Shown here: positions 1-7,155 of the stretch, one piece after another
Layout of the letters: each line of letters starts with the position of its first letter
How positions within the stretch are numbered: the stretch's first letter is position 1
The notes under the pieces: model-generated
Database searches by the model: none
What the model was told of the DNA's origin: nothing
The model's input: only the letters and a program-made list of their open reading frames with translations
Translations under genes and position numbers: made by a program
Source: Gammaproteobacteria bacterium GWE2_37_16
Lineage (GTDB): Bacteria; Pseudomonadota; Gammaproteobacteria; UBA9339
Assembly (NCBI GenBank): GCA_001801285.1
Contig: MGXG01000036.1
Coordinates: forward strand, 1-10,211
DNA: 10,211 nt
Direction of reading: 5' to 3'

Positions 1-1254
1 ATTTCAGGTTCTGATTTTGTGGAAATGTTTGTGGGAGTTGGCGCATCACGTGTACGTGATTTATTTGATACTGCGAAAAAAAATGCACCATGTATTATTT
101 TTATTGATGAAATTGATGCAGTTGGAAGGCATCGTGGTGCTGGTTTAGGTGGTGGACATGATGAACGCGAGCAAACCTTGAACCAATTACTCGTTGAAAT
201 GGATGGATTCGAAGGTAAAGAGGGCGTTATTGTTATTGCTGCGACTAACCGTCCGGATGTTTTAGATCCTGCTTTGTTAAGACCTGGACGTTTTGATCGT
301 CAGGTTGTTGTTCCGTTGCCGGATGTGCGGGGGCGTGAAAAAATTCTCGCTGTGCACATGCGTAAGGTTGCTGCTATACCAAATCTTGATGTTAGTGCAG
401 TTGCGCGTGGTACTCCTGGCTTCTCGGGTGCTGATCTTGCCAATTTGGCAAATGAGGCGGCTCTTTTTGCAGCGCGGGCAAATAAAAAATTTGTTGATAA
501 TTTGGATCTGGAAAAAGCAAAAGACAAAATACTTATGGGTGCAGAACGGCGTTCGATGGTGATGAATGATAAAGAAAAGCAGCTGACCGCGTATCATGAA
601 GCTGGGCATGCCATTGTTGGTCGAGCTGTTGCCGAACATGATCCAGTTTATAAAGTAAGTATTATTCCTCGTGGACGCGCTTTAGGCGTCACTATGTTTT
701 TACCAGAAGAAGATCGTTACAGTCTTTCCAAGCAGAGGTTGGAGAGCCAAATTTGTGGTTTATTTGGTGGGCGTGTTGCTGAGGTTTTACAGTTTGGTCA
801 AGATAGCGCCACAACAGGAGCTTCCAATGATATTGAAAAAGCGACTGAAATAGCGCGCAATATGGTTACAAGGTGGGGGTTATCTGCAAAATTGGGTCCA
901 TTAGTTTATGGTCAAGAAGAGGGGGAAGTGTTTTTAGGTCGCTCTATTACATCGCATAAACTGATTTCTGAAGATACTACTGCGCAAATAGACAAGGAAA
1001 TTCGTGCCATTATCGATCGCAACTATAAACACGCTGAAGAAATTTTACGCGCTAATCTGGACAAGCTGCGCAATATGGCTGAAGCATTGATTAAGTACGA
1101 AACGATAGATAAAGACCAGATTGAAGAAATTATGCATGGAAAGAAACCGCATGCACCAGAAGACTGGAAAGAGCAAGTAGTAGAAAAAAAACCTAAAAGA
1201 ACGCGCAAAAGAAAAGAAGTAGCGCAGGATAATTCTAAAGTAGAGGAAATGTAA
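1..1254 (+). CDS. ftsH: ATP-dependent zinc metalloprotease FtsH, C-terminal part (5' end outside window)
   Basis: Inner-membrane AAA+ protease that unfolds and degrades membrane and short-lived cytoplasmic proteins; its ATPase and protease domains lie in the cytoplasm. The frame is open from base 1, so the GTG at 19 is internal, not a start. About 417 residues remain of a family length near 640; the membrane helices and Walker A lie upstream of the window. Visible in order: the pore loop MFVGVGASR at about residue 9, Walker B IIFIDEIDA with D36/E37, the second region of homology with the arginine-finger segment RPGRFDR (280-300), the zinc site HEAGH (595-609), and the third metal ligand Asp in ASNDIE (829-831). 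The tail is Lys/Arg-rich (KKPKRTRKRK), a low-complexity end. Sequence is close to E. coli FtsH throughout (RRSMVM, IIPRGRALGVT, LGPLVYG). In most relatives folP follows; here a repeat element does. Identification is secure. Confidence 0.97.
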   Translation: MSGSDFVEMFVGVGASRVRDLFDTAKKNAPCIIFIDEIDAVGRHRGAGLGGGHDEREQTLNQLLVEMDGFEGKEGVIVIAATNRPDVLDPALLRPGRFDRQVVVPLPDVRGREKILAVHMRKVAAIPNLDVSAVARGTPGFSGADLANLANEAALFAARANKKFVDNLDLEKAKDKILMGAERRSMVMNDKEKQLTAYHEAGHAIVGRAVAEHDPVYKVSIIPRGRALGVTMFLPEEDRYSLSKQRLESQICGLFGGRVAEVLQFGQDSATTGASNDIEKATEIARNMVTRWGLSAKLGPLVYGQEEGEVFLGRSITSHKLISEDTTAQIDKEIRAIIDRNYKHAEEILRANLDKLRNMAEALIKYETIDKDQIEEIMHGKKPHAPEDWKEQVVEKKPKRTRKRKEVAQDNSKVEEM

Positions 1255-1289
1255 AAGCTGATTCTTGTAATATCTCAAAAAGTTCTGGT

Positions 1290-1317
1290 ATTGTAATTAT
1301 GATATTGTAATTATGAT
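1290..1317. repeat. 14-bp tandem duplication next to the REPIN-like element
   Basis: Two perfect head-to-tail copies of attgtaattatgat (1290-1303 and 1304-1317), ending one base before the inverted-repeat element at 1319. This is seen directly. It may be a slippage product or a trace of element insertion; no function is evident. Confidence 0.8.
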
Positions 1318-1318
1318 T

Positions 1319-1410
1319 ACGTAGCCGCAGGCTTTAGCCTGCGCCAATATCTGTGCTAAATCATATATGTACGCAATAATGGAAACGCAAGCTAAAGCTT
1401 GCGGCTACGT
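1319..1410. repeat. REP doublet (REPIN-like element), copy 1
   Basis: Two palindromes in inverted orientation. The left arm has a GTAG foot (1321-1324), then the hairpin gcaggctttagcctgc (1327-1342). The right arm has the hairpin gcaagctaaagcttgc (1387-1402), then CTAC (1405-1408). Each hairpin has a 7-bp stem and a 2-nt loop, and the outer acgtagcc/ggctacgt ends also pair, so the unit can fold as one long hairpin. The 43-bp interior is not shared with copy 2 at 7156. A GTAG tetranucleotide at the foot of a small palindrome is the hallmark of REP sequences handled by RAYT (IS200-like tyrosine) transposases, and inverted pairs are called REPINs. No RAYT gene is in the window. The assignment rests on architecture alone. 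Confidence 0.75.
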
Positions 1411-1466
1411 TATTCTTGCAATTTACCTATGGTTTTTGAGAAGTTACTGATCCCTAATATAACTTA

Positions 1467-1495
1467 TTGAAAAATATAGTAATTTAATTTACATA
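1467..1495 (+). promoter_or_regulatory. Possible sigma70-type promoter of glmM
   Basis: TTGAAA (1467-1472) and TACATA (1490-1495) are 17 bp apart, 24 bp before the glmM start. The -10 matches consensus poorly and the region is AT-rich, so chance is a real alternative. The REPIN-like element between ftsH and glmM makes a separate promoter plausible. Confidence 0.25.
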
Positions 1496-1518
1496 AAACA
1501 AGGATCACAATAATTATT

Positions 1519-2865
1519 ATGCAAAAAAAGAAATATTTTGGAACAGATGGTATTCGTGGGCGCGTTGGAGAATCGCTGATTCATCCTGAGTTTGTGCTCA
1601 AACTAGGGTGGGCTGTTGGTAATGTTTTTAAAGAGCAAGGCAAAAGTAAGGTTTTGATTGGCAAAGATACGCGTATTTCAGGTTATTTGCTGGAGTCGGT
1701 ATTGGAGGCCGGCTTAACTGCGGCTGGTATGAATGTTGATTTGTTGGGTCCAATGCCAACGCCAGCGATTGCTTACTTAACTAGAACTTTGCGGGCAAGT
1801 GCTGGTGTGGTGATTAGTGCTTCACATAATCCTTATTACGATAATGGTATCAAGTTTTTTTCTAAAGAAGGGGTGAAGATTTCCGATGAGTTGGAATATG
1901 CGATAGAAGATCAGCTAGAAAAACCTATGCAAATAGTCTCAGCTGCCGAACTTGGTAAAGCAAAGCGGGTTAATGATGCTATTGGTCGCTATGTAGAATT
2001 TTGTAAAAGTACTTTAGGGTTGAATAGTTGTTTAACAGGAATGAAAATTGTTGTTGATTGTGCTAATGGTGCAACTTATAAAGCTGCGCCGCTGGTTTTT
2101 CGGGAGCTGGGCGCGGAAATTTATGAACGGGGTAATGCTCCCAACGGATTTAATATTAATGATCGGTGTGGTTCGACATATCCGGAAAACCTGGCTAAAG
2201 CGGTTTTGGCGGAAAAAGCCGATGTTGGAGTTGCATTTGATGGTGATGGCGATCGCGTGGTCATGGTTGATGAAAATGGTGTGGTTGTTGATGGTGATGA
2301 GCTTCTATTCATTATGGCAAAATATTATCAAAGCCATAACAATCTACAAGGAGGTGTTATCGGTACAAGCATGAGTAATTTTGGATTAGAAAAGAGCTTT
2401 GCAGATTTAGGTATAGCTTTTCAACGGACCAATGTTGGCGACCGTTATGTTTTAGAGGCATTGCGCAAGAATAATTGGATGCTCGGTGGCGAGTCTTCTG
2501 GGCATATTGTTAACCTTGGTTTGACTACTACGGGTGATGGCATTATTAGTGCGCTACAGATTTTATCTATTATGTATAACACAGGTCAATCTTTAGGGAA
2601 ACTTAAGTCGGAAATGTTGAAATTACCTCAAATTTTATTAAACGTTAAAATTGCGCAACCAGTTAATCTGGCAAAAGAATTGCAAGTTTTAGATGTGGTA
2701 CGTATGGTTGAACAACGTTTAGGGCAAAGAGGGCGTGTTCTATTGCGTGCTTCTGGTACTGAGCCATTAATACGTGTTATGGTTGAGGGCGAAGATGAGT
2801 GTTTGGTGAGGCAGATGGCTGAGGAAATTGCTGAGGCGGTACGGGGAATAGCTGGGAAATTTTGA
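1519..2865 (+). CDS. glmM: Phosphoglucosamine mutase GlmM
   Basis: Cytoplasmic enzyme converting glucosamine-6-phosphate to glucosamine-1-phosphate, the step before GlmU in UDP-GlcNAc synthesis for peptidoglycan and lipopolysaccharide. It is 448 residues, full length for the family (E. coli 445). Visible motifs: the N-terminal signature KYFGTDGIRGRVGE (5-18), the phosphoserine loop VVISASHNP with Ser102, the metal loop DGDGDR (D241, D243, D245), the sugar-binding GESSGH (324-329), and the phosphate-binding RASGTEPLIR (410-419). An AAGGA sequence (1500-1504) lies 14 bp before the ATG, a longer spacing than ideal; the protein start matches the family, so this ATG is kept. The stop codon lies inside the left arm of an AT-rich inverted repeat. 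folP is missing upstream and secG downstream compared with the usual gammaproteobacterial order. Confidence 0.98.
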   Translation: MQKKKYFGTDGIRGRVGESLIHPEFVLKLGWAVGNVFKEQGKSKVLIGKDTRISGYLLESVLEAGLTAAGMNVDLLGPMPTPAIAYLTRTLRASAGVVISASHNPYYDNGIKFFSKEGVKISDELEYAIEDQLEKPMQIVSAAELGKAKRVNDAIGRYVEFCKSTLGLNSCLTGMKIVVDCANGATYKAAPLVFRELGAEIYERGNAPNGFNINDRCGSTYPENLAKAVLAEKADVGVAFDGDGDRVVMVDENGVVVDGDELLFIMAKYYQSHNNLQGGVIGTSMSNFGLEKSFADLGIAFQRTNVGDRYVLEALRKNNWMLGGESSGHIVNLGLTTTGDGIISALQILSIMYNTGQSLGKLKSEMLKLPQILLNVKIAQPVNLAKELQVLDVVRMVEQRLGQRGRVLLRASGTEPLIRVMVEGEDECLVRQMAEEIAEAVRGIAGKF

Positions 2866-2998
2866 ATTTTAAATTGATGAATAGCTTACGCGATGTTGTT
2901 TTTAAAATCTGGAAAGTAACGCATTAATTTATATGGTATTATTTACATGCCTGAATAAAATTATCACATAGTGATTCATTAATTTAAAATTCAAAATT
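2858..2998. repeat. AT-rich inverted-repeat unit between glmM and secF
   Basis: An 18-bp perfect inverted repeat, aattttgaattttaaatt at 2858-2875 against its complement at 2981-2998. It continues imperfectly inward (atgaat shared) to about 28 bp per arm with 3 mismatches. The left arm includes the glmM stop codon. The right arm runs into three heptads of the type aaattca (2987-3007). The 85-bp interior shows no ORF. It could be a MITE-like remnant or AT-rich low complexity; the inward extension favours a real repeat. Confidence 0.55.
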
Positions 2999-3030
2999 CA
3001 AAATTTATAATTTCAAGTGTAGGGTGTTTT

Positions 3031-3948
3031 ATGGAATTTTTTAGTCACAAAACGAGTATCGATTTTATGGCACAGCGCAAGTGGGCGGCGTTGTTTTCCT
3101 GTATTTTATTTGCCATTGCGATTATTTCGCTTTCTGTTAAAGGACTTGAGTTTGGTCTTGATTTTACTGGTGGAACGCAAATGCAGGTTAGTTATGCGCA
3201 GCCAGCTGATTTAAATCAGATTCGACAACAGCTAAATCAATCCGATTTTTCTGATGCAGTGGCACAAGCTTATGGTAGTACTAGGGATGTGATGATTCGT
3301 TTTAAACCGCATAAAAACGTTTCGCAACAAGATTTGAATAATCAAGTTTTAGGGGTTTTGCATGGAGCTACGTTTCAGAGTGCTGAATTTATTGGACCAC
3401 AAGTTGGTAAAGCTTTAGTGACGAATGGTATTTTGGCGATAGTTATTTCTTTATTGGCGATTATGATTTATATCGCTTTGCGTTTTGAATATCGTTTTGC
3501 TATTAGTGCCGCTTTATCTTTGATACATGACCCTATTATTATTTTGGGTGTGTTTTCTTTATTTCATATTGAGTTTAATTTGATTGCGTTGGCATCGATT
3601 TTGACAGTTTTAGGTTATTCTCTTAATGACACTATCGTTGTTTACGATCGTGCGCGGGAAAATTTCCGTAAATTTCGTAAATCGACCGCAACAGAAATTC
3701 TAAATTTATCTGTGAATCAGACCTTATCGCGAACTATCATGACATCTGGGCTTACTCTAGTAATAATATCTGCACTATTGATTTTTGGTGGTGAGATGCT
3801 GTTTGGTTTTTCTTTGGCGATGATTATAGGTATTTTAATTGGTACTTATTCGTCGATTTACGTTGCAGGAGCTTTAGCTTTAATGATGGGGTTAAATAAA
3901 GCTCATTTTGTGGTTGCAGAAAAGAAATACGTAGATAATATGCCTTAA
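3031..3948 (+). CDS. secF: Protein translocase subunit SecF
   Basis: Inner-membrane partner of SecD; the SecDF complex uses the proton gradient to pull exported proteins through SecYEG. The 305 residues match the normal SecF length. Layout: helix 1 (about 18-36), the SecF signature GLDFTGGT (42-49), a periplasmic domain (about 50-125), then five helices within 131-288. The conserved block YSLNDTIVVYDRARENFRK (196-214) and TSG (238-240) are present. The HD motif at 166-167 is followed by Pro where E. coli has Val (HDVII). An AGGG (3021-3024) lies 6 bp before the ATG, a good ribosome site. Neighbours are unusual: SecF normally follows secD in a yajC-secD-secF operon, but here glmM and a repeat precede it. 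secD must lie elsewhere or be lost; only the rest of the genome can tell. Confidence 0.96.
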   Translation: MEFFSHKTSIDFMAQRKWAALFSCILFAIAIISLSVKGLEFGLDFTGGTQMQVSYAQPADLNQIRQQLNQSDFSDAVAQAYGSTRDVMIRFKPHKNVSQQDLNNQVLGVLHGATFQSAEFIGPQVGKALVTNGILAIVISLLAIMIYIALRFEYRFAISAALSLIHDPIIILGVFSLFHIEFNLIALASILTVLGYSLNDTIVVYDRARENFRKFRKSTATEILNLSVNQTLSRTIMTSGLTLVIISALLIFGGEMLFGFSLAMIIGILIGTYSSIYVAGALALMMGLNKAHFVVAEKKYVDNMP

Positions 3949-4056
3949 AAAGTTTGCAGTTGCTTGAGGATGAACAAGTAGTGGGATTTTTAAAAAATAG
4001 TGCAGCTTCGAAATATGGAACCACCAAATAGTGGCAACTATAAAATTTTTATTAAA

Positions 4057-4098
4057 CTGCTTTCTACATGTATGTGAAAGTACACATGTAGAAAGCAG
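4057..4098. terminator. Candidate bidirectional terminator between secF and ssb
   Basis: A perfect 15-bp stem (ctgctttctacatgt, 4057-4071, paired with 4084-4098) with a 12-nt loop. It sits in the gap between the convergent secF and ssb genes. Both flanks are T-rich in the outgoing direction (atatttta on plus; tttaataaaaat on minus), but neither is a clean U-run, and the stem has modest GC. Placement supports terminator function; a long palindromic repeat is the alternative. Confidence 0.5.
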
Positions 4099-4135
4099 AT
4101 ATTTTAGTTCCTGATCTTCTTAAATAGCCGACTCC

Positions 4136-4170
4136 TGCGGCTAAATTAATTTCACTCCCTGTGAAATTAA
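4136..4170 (-). repeat. Composite repeat: stop-codon hairpin plus TAGCCGCA, ssb copy
   Basis: Read on the minus strand, the ssb TAA lies in a 10-bp perfect stem (4146-4155 with 4161-4170, 5-nt loop tccct on plus). It is followed by TAGCCGCA (4136-4143 on plus), which matches the foot of the REP elements at 1321 and 7156. The same arrangement stands at the end of the cupin gene (7322-7361). The short mirrored tagccg/cggcta pair (4125-4130, 4138-4143) adds a second small stem. It may serve as a transcript end or stabiliser, though no proper U-run follows. Confidence 0.55.
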
Positions 4171-4691
4171 AATGGAATATCTTCGCCGCCGAAGTTGTTT
4201 CCGCCAGGAAAGCTTTCCGCCGCAAGCGTGGTTGCGACAGGGGTAGTTGCTTCAGAGGCTTCGATTGGATGAAGCACTGGGTCATGGATAGCTTGAAGAT
4301 CTGGAGCTATTGGTGCGGTACGGTGAGCAGTTTGACTTGGAACACCACTTCCGCTACGACTATCCAAAATATGCATTTCTGTTGCGATAATTTCTGTAGT
4401 GTAACGTTCTTGTCCTGTTTTATCTTGCCACTTTCTTGTGCGCAATGAGCCTTCTACATAACACTTGGAACCTTTGTGTAAAAATTCCCCAACAATTTCT
4501 GCTAGTCGATTAAAAAAAACTACACGATGCCATTCGGTACGTTCTTGTAGTTCCCCTGATTGTTTATCACGCCAAACTTCACTGGTTGCCAAAGAAATAT
4601 TTGCAACTGCATTACCATTTGGAGTATAACGTACTTCAGGATCACTGCCTAAGTTACCGATCAAAATTACTTTGTTGACTCCTCTTGCCAT
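4167..4691 (-). CDS. ssb: Single-stranded DNA-binding protein SSB
   Basis: Binds and protects single-stranded DNA in replication, recombination and repair, and recruits partner proteins through its C-terminal tip. It is 174 residues, close to E. coli (178). The N-terminal OB fold spans about 1-112, opening ARGVNKVILIGNLGSDPEVRY and including WRDKQSGE and ERTEWHRVVFF. A flexible linker follows (about 113-166), rich in A, P, T and S. The tip is GGEDIPF: the partner-binding Asp-Ile-Pro-Phe end is intact, although it lacks the run of Asp residues seen in E. coli. A GGGGG core (4698-4702 on plus) lies 6 bp before the ATG. The gene is divergent from pncB across 150 bp. No LexA-type SOS box was seen there. 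The stop codon is embedded in a hairpin shared with the cupin gene. Confidence 0.97.
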   Translation of the reverse strand: MARGVNKVILIGNLGSDPEVRYTPNGNAVANISLATSEVWRDKQSGELQERTEWHRVVFFNRLAEIVGEFLHKGSKCYVEGSLRTRKWQDKTGQERYTTEIIATEMHILDSRSGSGVPSQTAHRTAPIAPDLQAIHDPVLHPIEASEATTPVATTLAAESFPGGNNFGGEDIPF

Positions 4692-4805
4692 TCTTATCCC
4701 CCTTTATTATATTGTATATTAAAAATATGATCTAAAATAAAAAAATAATTGAAAACAAAATCCATTCTGATTGATAATTTTAATCGCTAATTAAATAGAT
4801 TGCAC

Positions 4806-4835
4806 TTTAAATTTAATTTTAATTTTAGGTATAAT
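4806..4835 (+). promoter_or_regulatory. Candidate promoter of pncB, implying a leaderless or very short leader
   Basis: A perfect TATAAT (4830-4835) preceded by TTTAAA (4806-4811) at 18 bp. With the usual 6-7 nt from -10 to start site, transcription would begin at about 4841-4842, the A of the pncB ATG. An AGG at 4827-4829 is 12 bp from the ATG, too far for a good ribosome site. AT-richness makes a chance TATAAT possible. Confidence 0.4.
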
Positions 4836-4841
4836 AGAAAC

Positions 4842-6215
4842 ATGCAAAGACTATCTTTATTACTGACTGATCAATATCAGCTCACTATGGCTTATGGCTA
4901 CTGGAAATGTGGTAAAGCCGAACAGAATGCTGTTTTTCAATTATCATTTCGTTCTCTACCATTTCATGGAAATTATGCTATAGCTTGTGGTTTAGCGGAT
5001 GTTATAGAGTATTTAAATAACTTTAGTTTTCATAAGGATGAGTTGGAATATTTGACATCGCTAAAAACTTCGAATGATGAACCGTTTTTTGCAGACGGTT
5101 TTATTGAGTATCTGCGTGTATTGAAATTTACCTGTGATATAGAAGCTGTTTTAGAAGGAACATTAGTTTTTGCCAAAGAGCCAATGTTAAGAATCAAAGG
5201 ACCATTACTGCAATGTCAACTGCTCGAAACCATTTTGCTTAATTTAATAGGTTTTTCTACTTTGGCGGCAACGAAAGCTTCCCGAGTATGTAGAGCGGCT
5301 GTTTCTGATCCGGTGATTGAATTTGGTTTGCGACGTGCGCAGGGGCAAGATGGTGGTCTTACTGCGAGTCGGGCTGCTTATATTGGAGGTTGCGTCGCCA
5401 CTTCCAATGTTTTGGCTGGTAAAATTTATAATATACCAATTAAAGGGACGATGGCACATAGCTGGGTAATGTCTTTTTCTACAGAGCTGGAAGCTTTTCG
5501 AGTTTTTGCTGATATTATCCAGGATCAAACTATTTTAGTTCTCGATACTTATCAGACGGCACAAGGGATAGAAAATGCCATTATGGTTGCCAAGGAATTG
5601 CAAGATCAAGGGCGCGGTCTTTATGGGGTGCGACTTGATTCGGGAGATTTGGTTGCCATAAGCAAAAAAGTGCGCGATAGGTTAGATCAGGCTGGCTTTC
5701 CTAATGTAAAAATTTTTGCTAGTGGCGGTTTGGATGAATATTCGATCCAGAAAATAAAATCTTGTGGCGCGCCAATTGATGGGTGGGGTGTTGGGACTAA
5801 AGTTGTAACGTGTGATGATCAGCCGTCTTTGAATGTGATTTATAAATTAACGGCAGTGCAGAGTGTTAGCGGTGAATGGGAATATAAAGCAAAGATATCG
5901 GATGAAACTGAAAAGAGAACGTTACCAGGTATTCAACAAGTTCGGCGTTTTTATCAGAATGGTCATTTACTTTATGATGTTATTTATGATGAAAAATTAG
6001 GCATCAGTAATCATAATGTTCAGCAAGACCTTGGTGCAGAAGATTTATTGCAGCCTATATTTCGACAGGGAAAATTGGTTTATCAACAGCCTTTAATTCA
6101 GGAAATTCAATCTCATGCGCAAAAACAGGTTGATGGTTTTTTAGCTCTTGCAAATACAAAGCAAAAGTTTAGTGTCAAAATAGATGAAAAATTGACGACT
6201 GCTTTGCATAAATGA
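4842..6215 (+). CDS. pncB: Nicotinate phosphoribosyltransferase
   Basis: First enzyme of the Preiss-Handler NAD salvage route: nicotinate plus PRPP gives nicotinate mononucleotide, coupled to ATP hydrolysis; cytoplasmic. The ATG at 4842 gives 457 residues. The family start SLLLTDQYQLTMAYGYWK begins at residue 5, so the in-frame TTG at 4800 (14 extra residues) is unlikely. Motifs: EFGLRRAQG (160-168), the site loop KGTMAHSW with the conserved His206 that is phosphorylated in characterised enzymes, LDTYQT (234-239), GVRLDSGDL (262-270), IFASGGLDEY (291-300) and GWGVGTK (314-320). It belongs to the COG1488 type I-fold enzymes. The upstream gap to divergent ssb is short and AT-rich, and no clear Shine-Dalgarno is present. 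It converges with the permease gene 24 bp downstream. No other NAD gene is in the window. Confidence 0.95.
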   Translation: MQRLSLLLTDQYQLTMAYGYWKCGKAEQNAVFQLSFRSLPFHGNYAIACGLADVIEYLNNFSFHKDELEYLTSLKTSNDEPFFADGFIEYLRVLKFTCDIEAVLEGTLVFAKEPMLRIKGPLLQCQLLETILLNLIGFSTLAATKASRVCRAAVSDPVIEFGLRRAQGQDGGLTASRAAYIGGCVATSNVLAGKIYNIPIKGTMAHSWVMSFSTELEAFRVFADIIQDQTILVLDTYQTAQGIENAIMVAKELQDQGRGLYGVRLDSGDLVAISKKVRDRLDQAGFPNVKIFASGGLDEYSIQKIKSCGAPIDGWGVGTKVVTCDDQPSLNVIYKLTAVQSVSGEWEYKAKISDETEKRTLPGIQQVRRFYQNGHLLYDVIYDEKLGISNHNVQQDLGAEDLLQPIFRQGKLVYQQPLIQEIQSHAQKQVDGFLALANTKQKFSVKIDEKLTTALHK

Positions 6216-6239
6216 TGTGTCTTATCTGTGGCTACTATT

Positions 6240-7097
6240 TTATTTTTTCTTTACCAAAAAAAGAGAAATACTTGCATAATAAATAATTGCCATGACAAGC
6301 CAGATCAATGTGTTGAGCGGTAAGCTTTTTACGATAAAAGCGGCTATTAAAACGCCAAACATACCAAAAACAGCCATACAGGCGGTTACTTTTTTGCTGT
6401 AAGCGTTTTGGCGGATAAATGTGAAGCTACTTGCATAACTGCATGTTGCCGCCGCAGTCATCATGATCGGAAAGGCAGATTTGGCACTCATTCCCAATAA
6501 GAAAGCCAGGCTTAAGCAGGGCGCAAAAAAGCCAATGCCGATATTAACCAAGGCACCAATAATAACGCTGGCAAAAGTGGCTATTACTAGGCTGATTCCC
6601 CGTACGCCCAGGCTGGCTCCATGCGCTGCGGGCATTAAATTCAATTGGTGTAAAAGCATATTGGTGGCAGCAAGAAATAAGGCAATTGACATTCCAACCT
6701 GAATTTTTCGTTCTGGCAATTTGGTGACATAACCGGCACCGAGCCAACCGCCAATCCAGGCGGCATTAACCATACAGAACAAAGTCAAAAAATCAGTTTG
6801 AATAATGCCAATGTATATAAATGCTTCTAAAAATGTTGGCAGAATGCACATTACATTTAAAGTTCCTGGTATGAGTCGGTCGGGTATTTGTTTGAAGGCT
6901 CTTAGTAAAACCGTGGCTATAGCAAAGCTGCCGATTCCTAGGGCGTCAAAAAAACTACTGACAAAACCGATTGCCGAAGCGGTGTAGACGTTGCCACTTT
7001 CTTTATCTAAATCGCTTTTAGCAACATCTTTAATTAAAAAAACAGCAAAGATAGCCGATAGTGCGATGAAAACGGAGCGGAATATTAAAATTATCAT
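6240..7097 (-). CDS. TauE/SafE-family (TSUP) membrane permease
   Basis: Predicted inner-membrane transporter of 285 residues. About eight hydrophobic segments can be read (roughly 3-22, 40-62, 82-98, 104-122, 138-155, 172-198, 244-265, 269-284). Two related glycine-rich stretches, SSFFDALGIGSFA (47-59) and ALVNIGIGFFAP (192-203), mark the twofold internal repeat of the TSUP family (COG0730). Some members export sulfite or other sulfur-containing or organic anions; the substrate cannot be read from this sequence. The ATG at 7095-7097 fits a hydrophobic first helix, but no strong ribosome site precedes it. It is transcribed alone: the upstream cupin gene is 261 bp away, with a repeat element between, and pncB converges on its 3' end. 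A GTAGCCACA sequence follows 4 bp after its stop. The family call is fairly sure; the function is open. Confidence 0.8.
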   Translation of the reverse strand: MIILIFRSVFIALSAIFAVFLIKDVAKSDLDKESGNVYTASAIGFVSSFFDALGIGSFAIATVLLRAFKQIPDRLIPGTLNVMCILPTFLEAFIYIGIIQTDFLTLFCMVNAAWIGGWLGAGYVTKLPERKIQVGMSIALFLAATNMLLHQLNLMPAAHGASLGVRGISLVIATFASVIIGALVNIGIGFFAPCLSLAFLLGMSAKSAFPIMMTAAATCSYASSFTFIRQNAYSKKVTACMAVFGMFGVLIAAFIVKSLPLNTLIWLVMAIIYYASISLFLVKKK

Positions 7098-7155
7098 AAT
7101 GTTATGTTTTTACTTTATATTTCTGTAACTCCCTAGGATAACCACCAAAGATACC

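Noticed and set aside
1261..1424. Near-direct repeat attcttgYaat flanking the first REPIN-like element
   Set aside because: An 11 of 13 match is too short and AT-rich to claim as a target-site duplication, and it lies well outside the element's left end.
2048..2374. 108-codon plus-strand frame inside glmM
   Set aside because: Shadow of glmM in another frame; its composition follows glmM codons, which encode an intact, motif-complete protein.
3939..4031. Short plus-strand frame after secF encoding LQLLEDEQVVGFLKNSAASK... ending at TAG 4029-4031
   Set aside because: About 31 codons, no ATG start or ribosome site, and no family recognised. It could be the remnant of a gene end, but nothing supports calling it.
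4161..4448. 95-codon plus-strand frame opposite ssb
   Set aside because: Antisense shadow of the ssb linker and OB fold; no ribosome site or family resemblance.
4706..4711. TATAAT on the minus strand just upstream of ssb
   Set aside because: A start site at the usual distance would fall within the ssb ribosome site, and no matching -35 is present; most likely chance in AT-rich DNA.
4800..4841. TTG-started N-terminal extension of pncB (14 residues)
   Set aside because: The extension is translated AT-rich promoter-like sequence, and homology starts right after the ATG at 4842.
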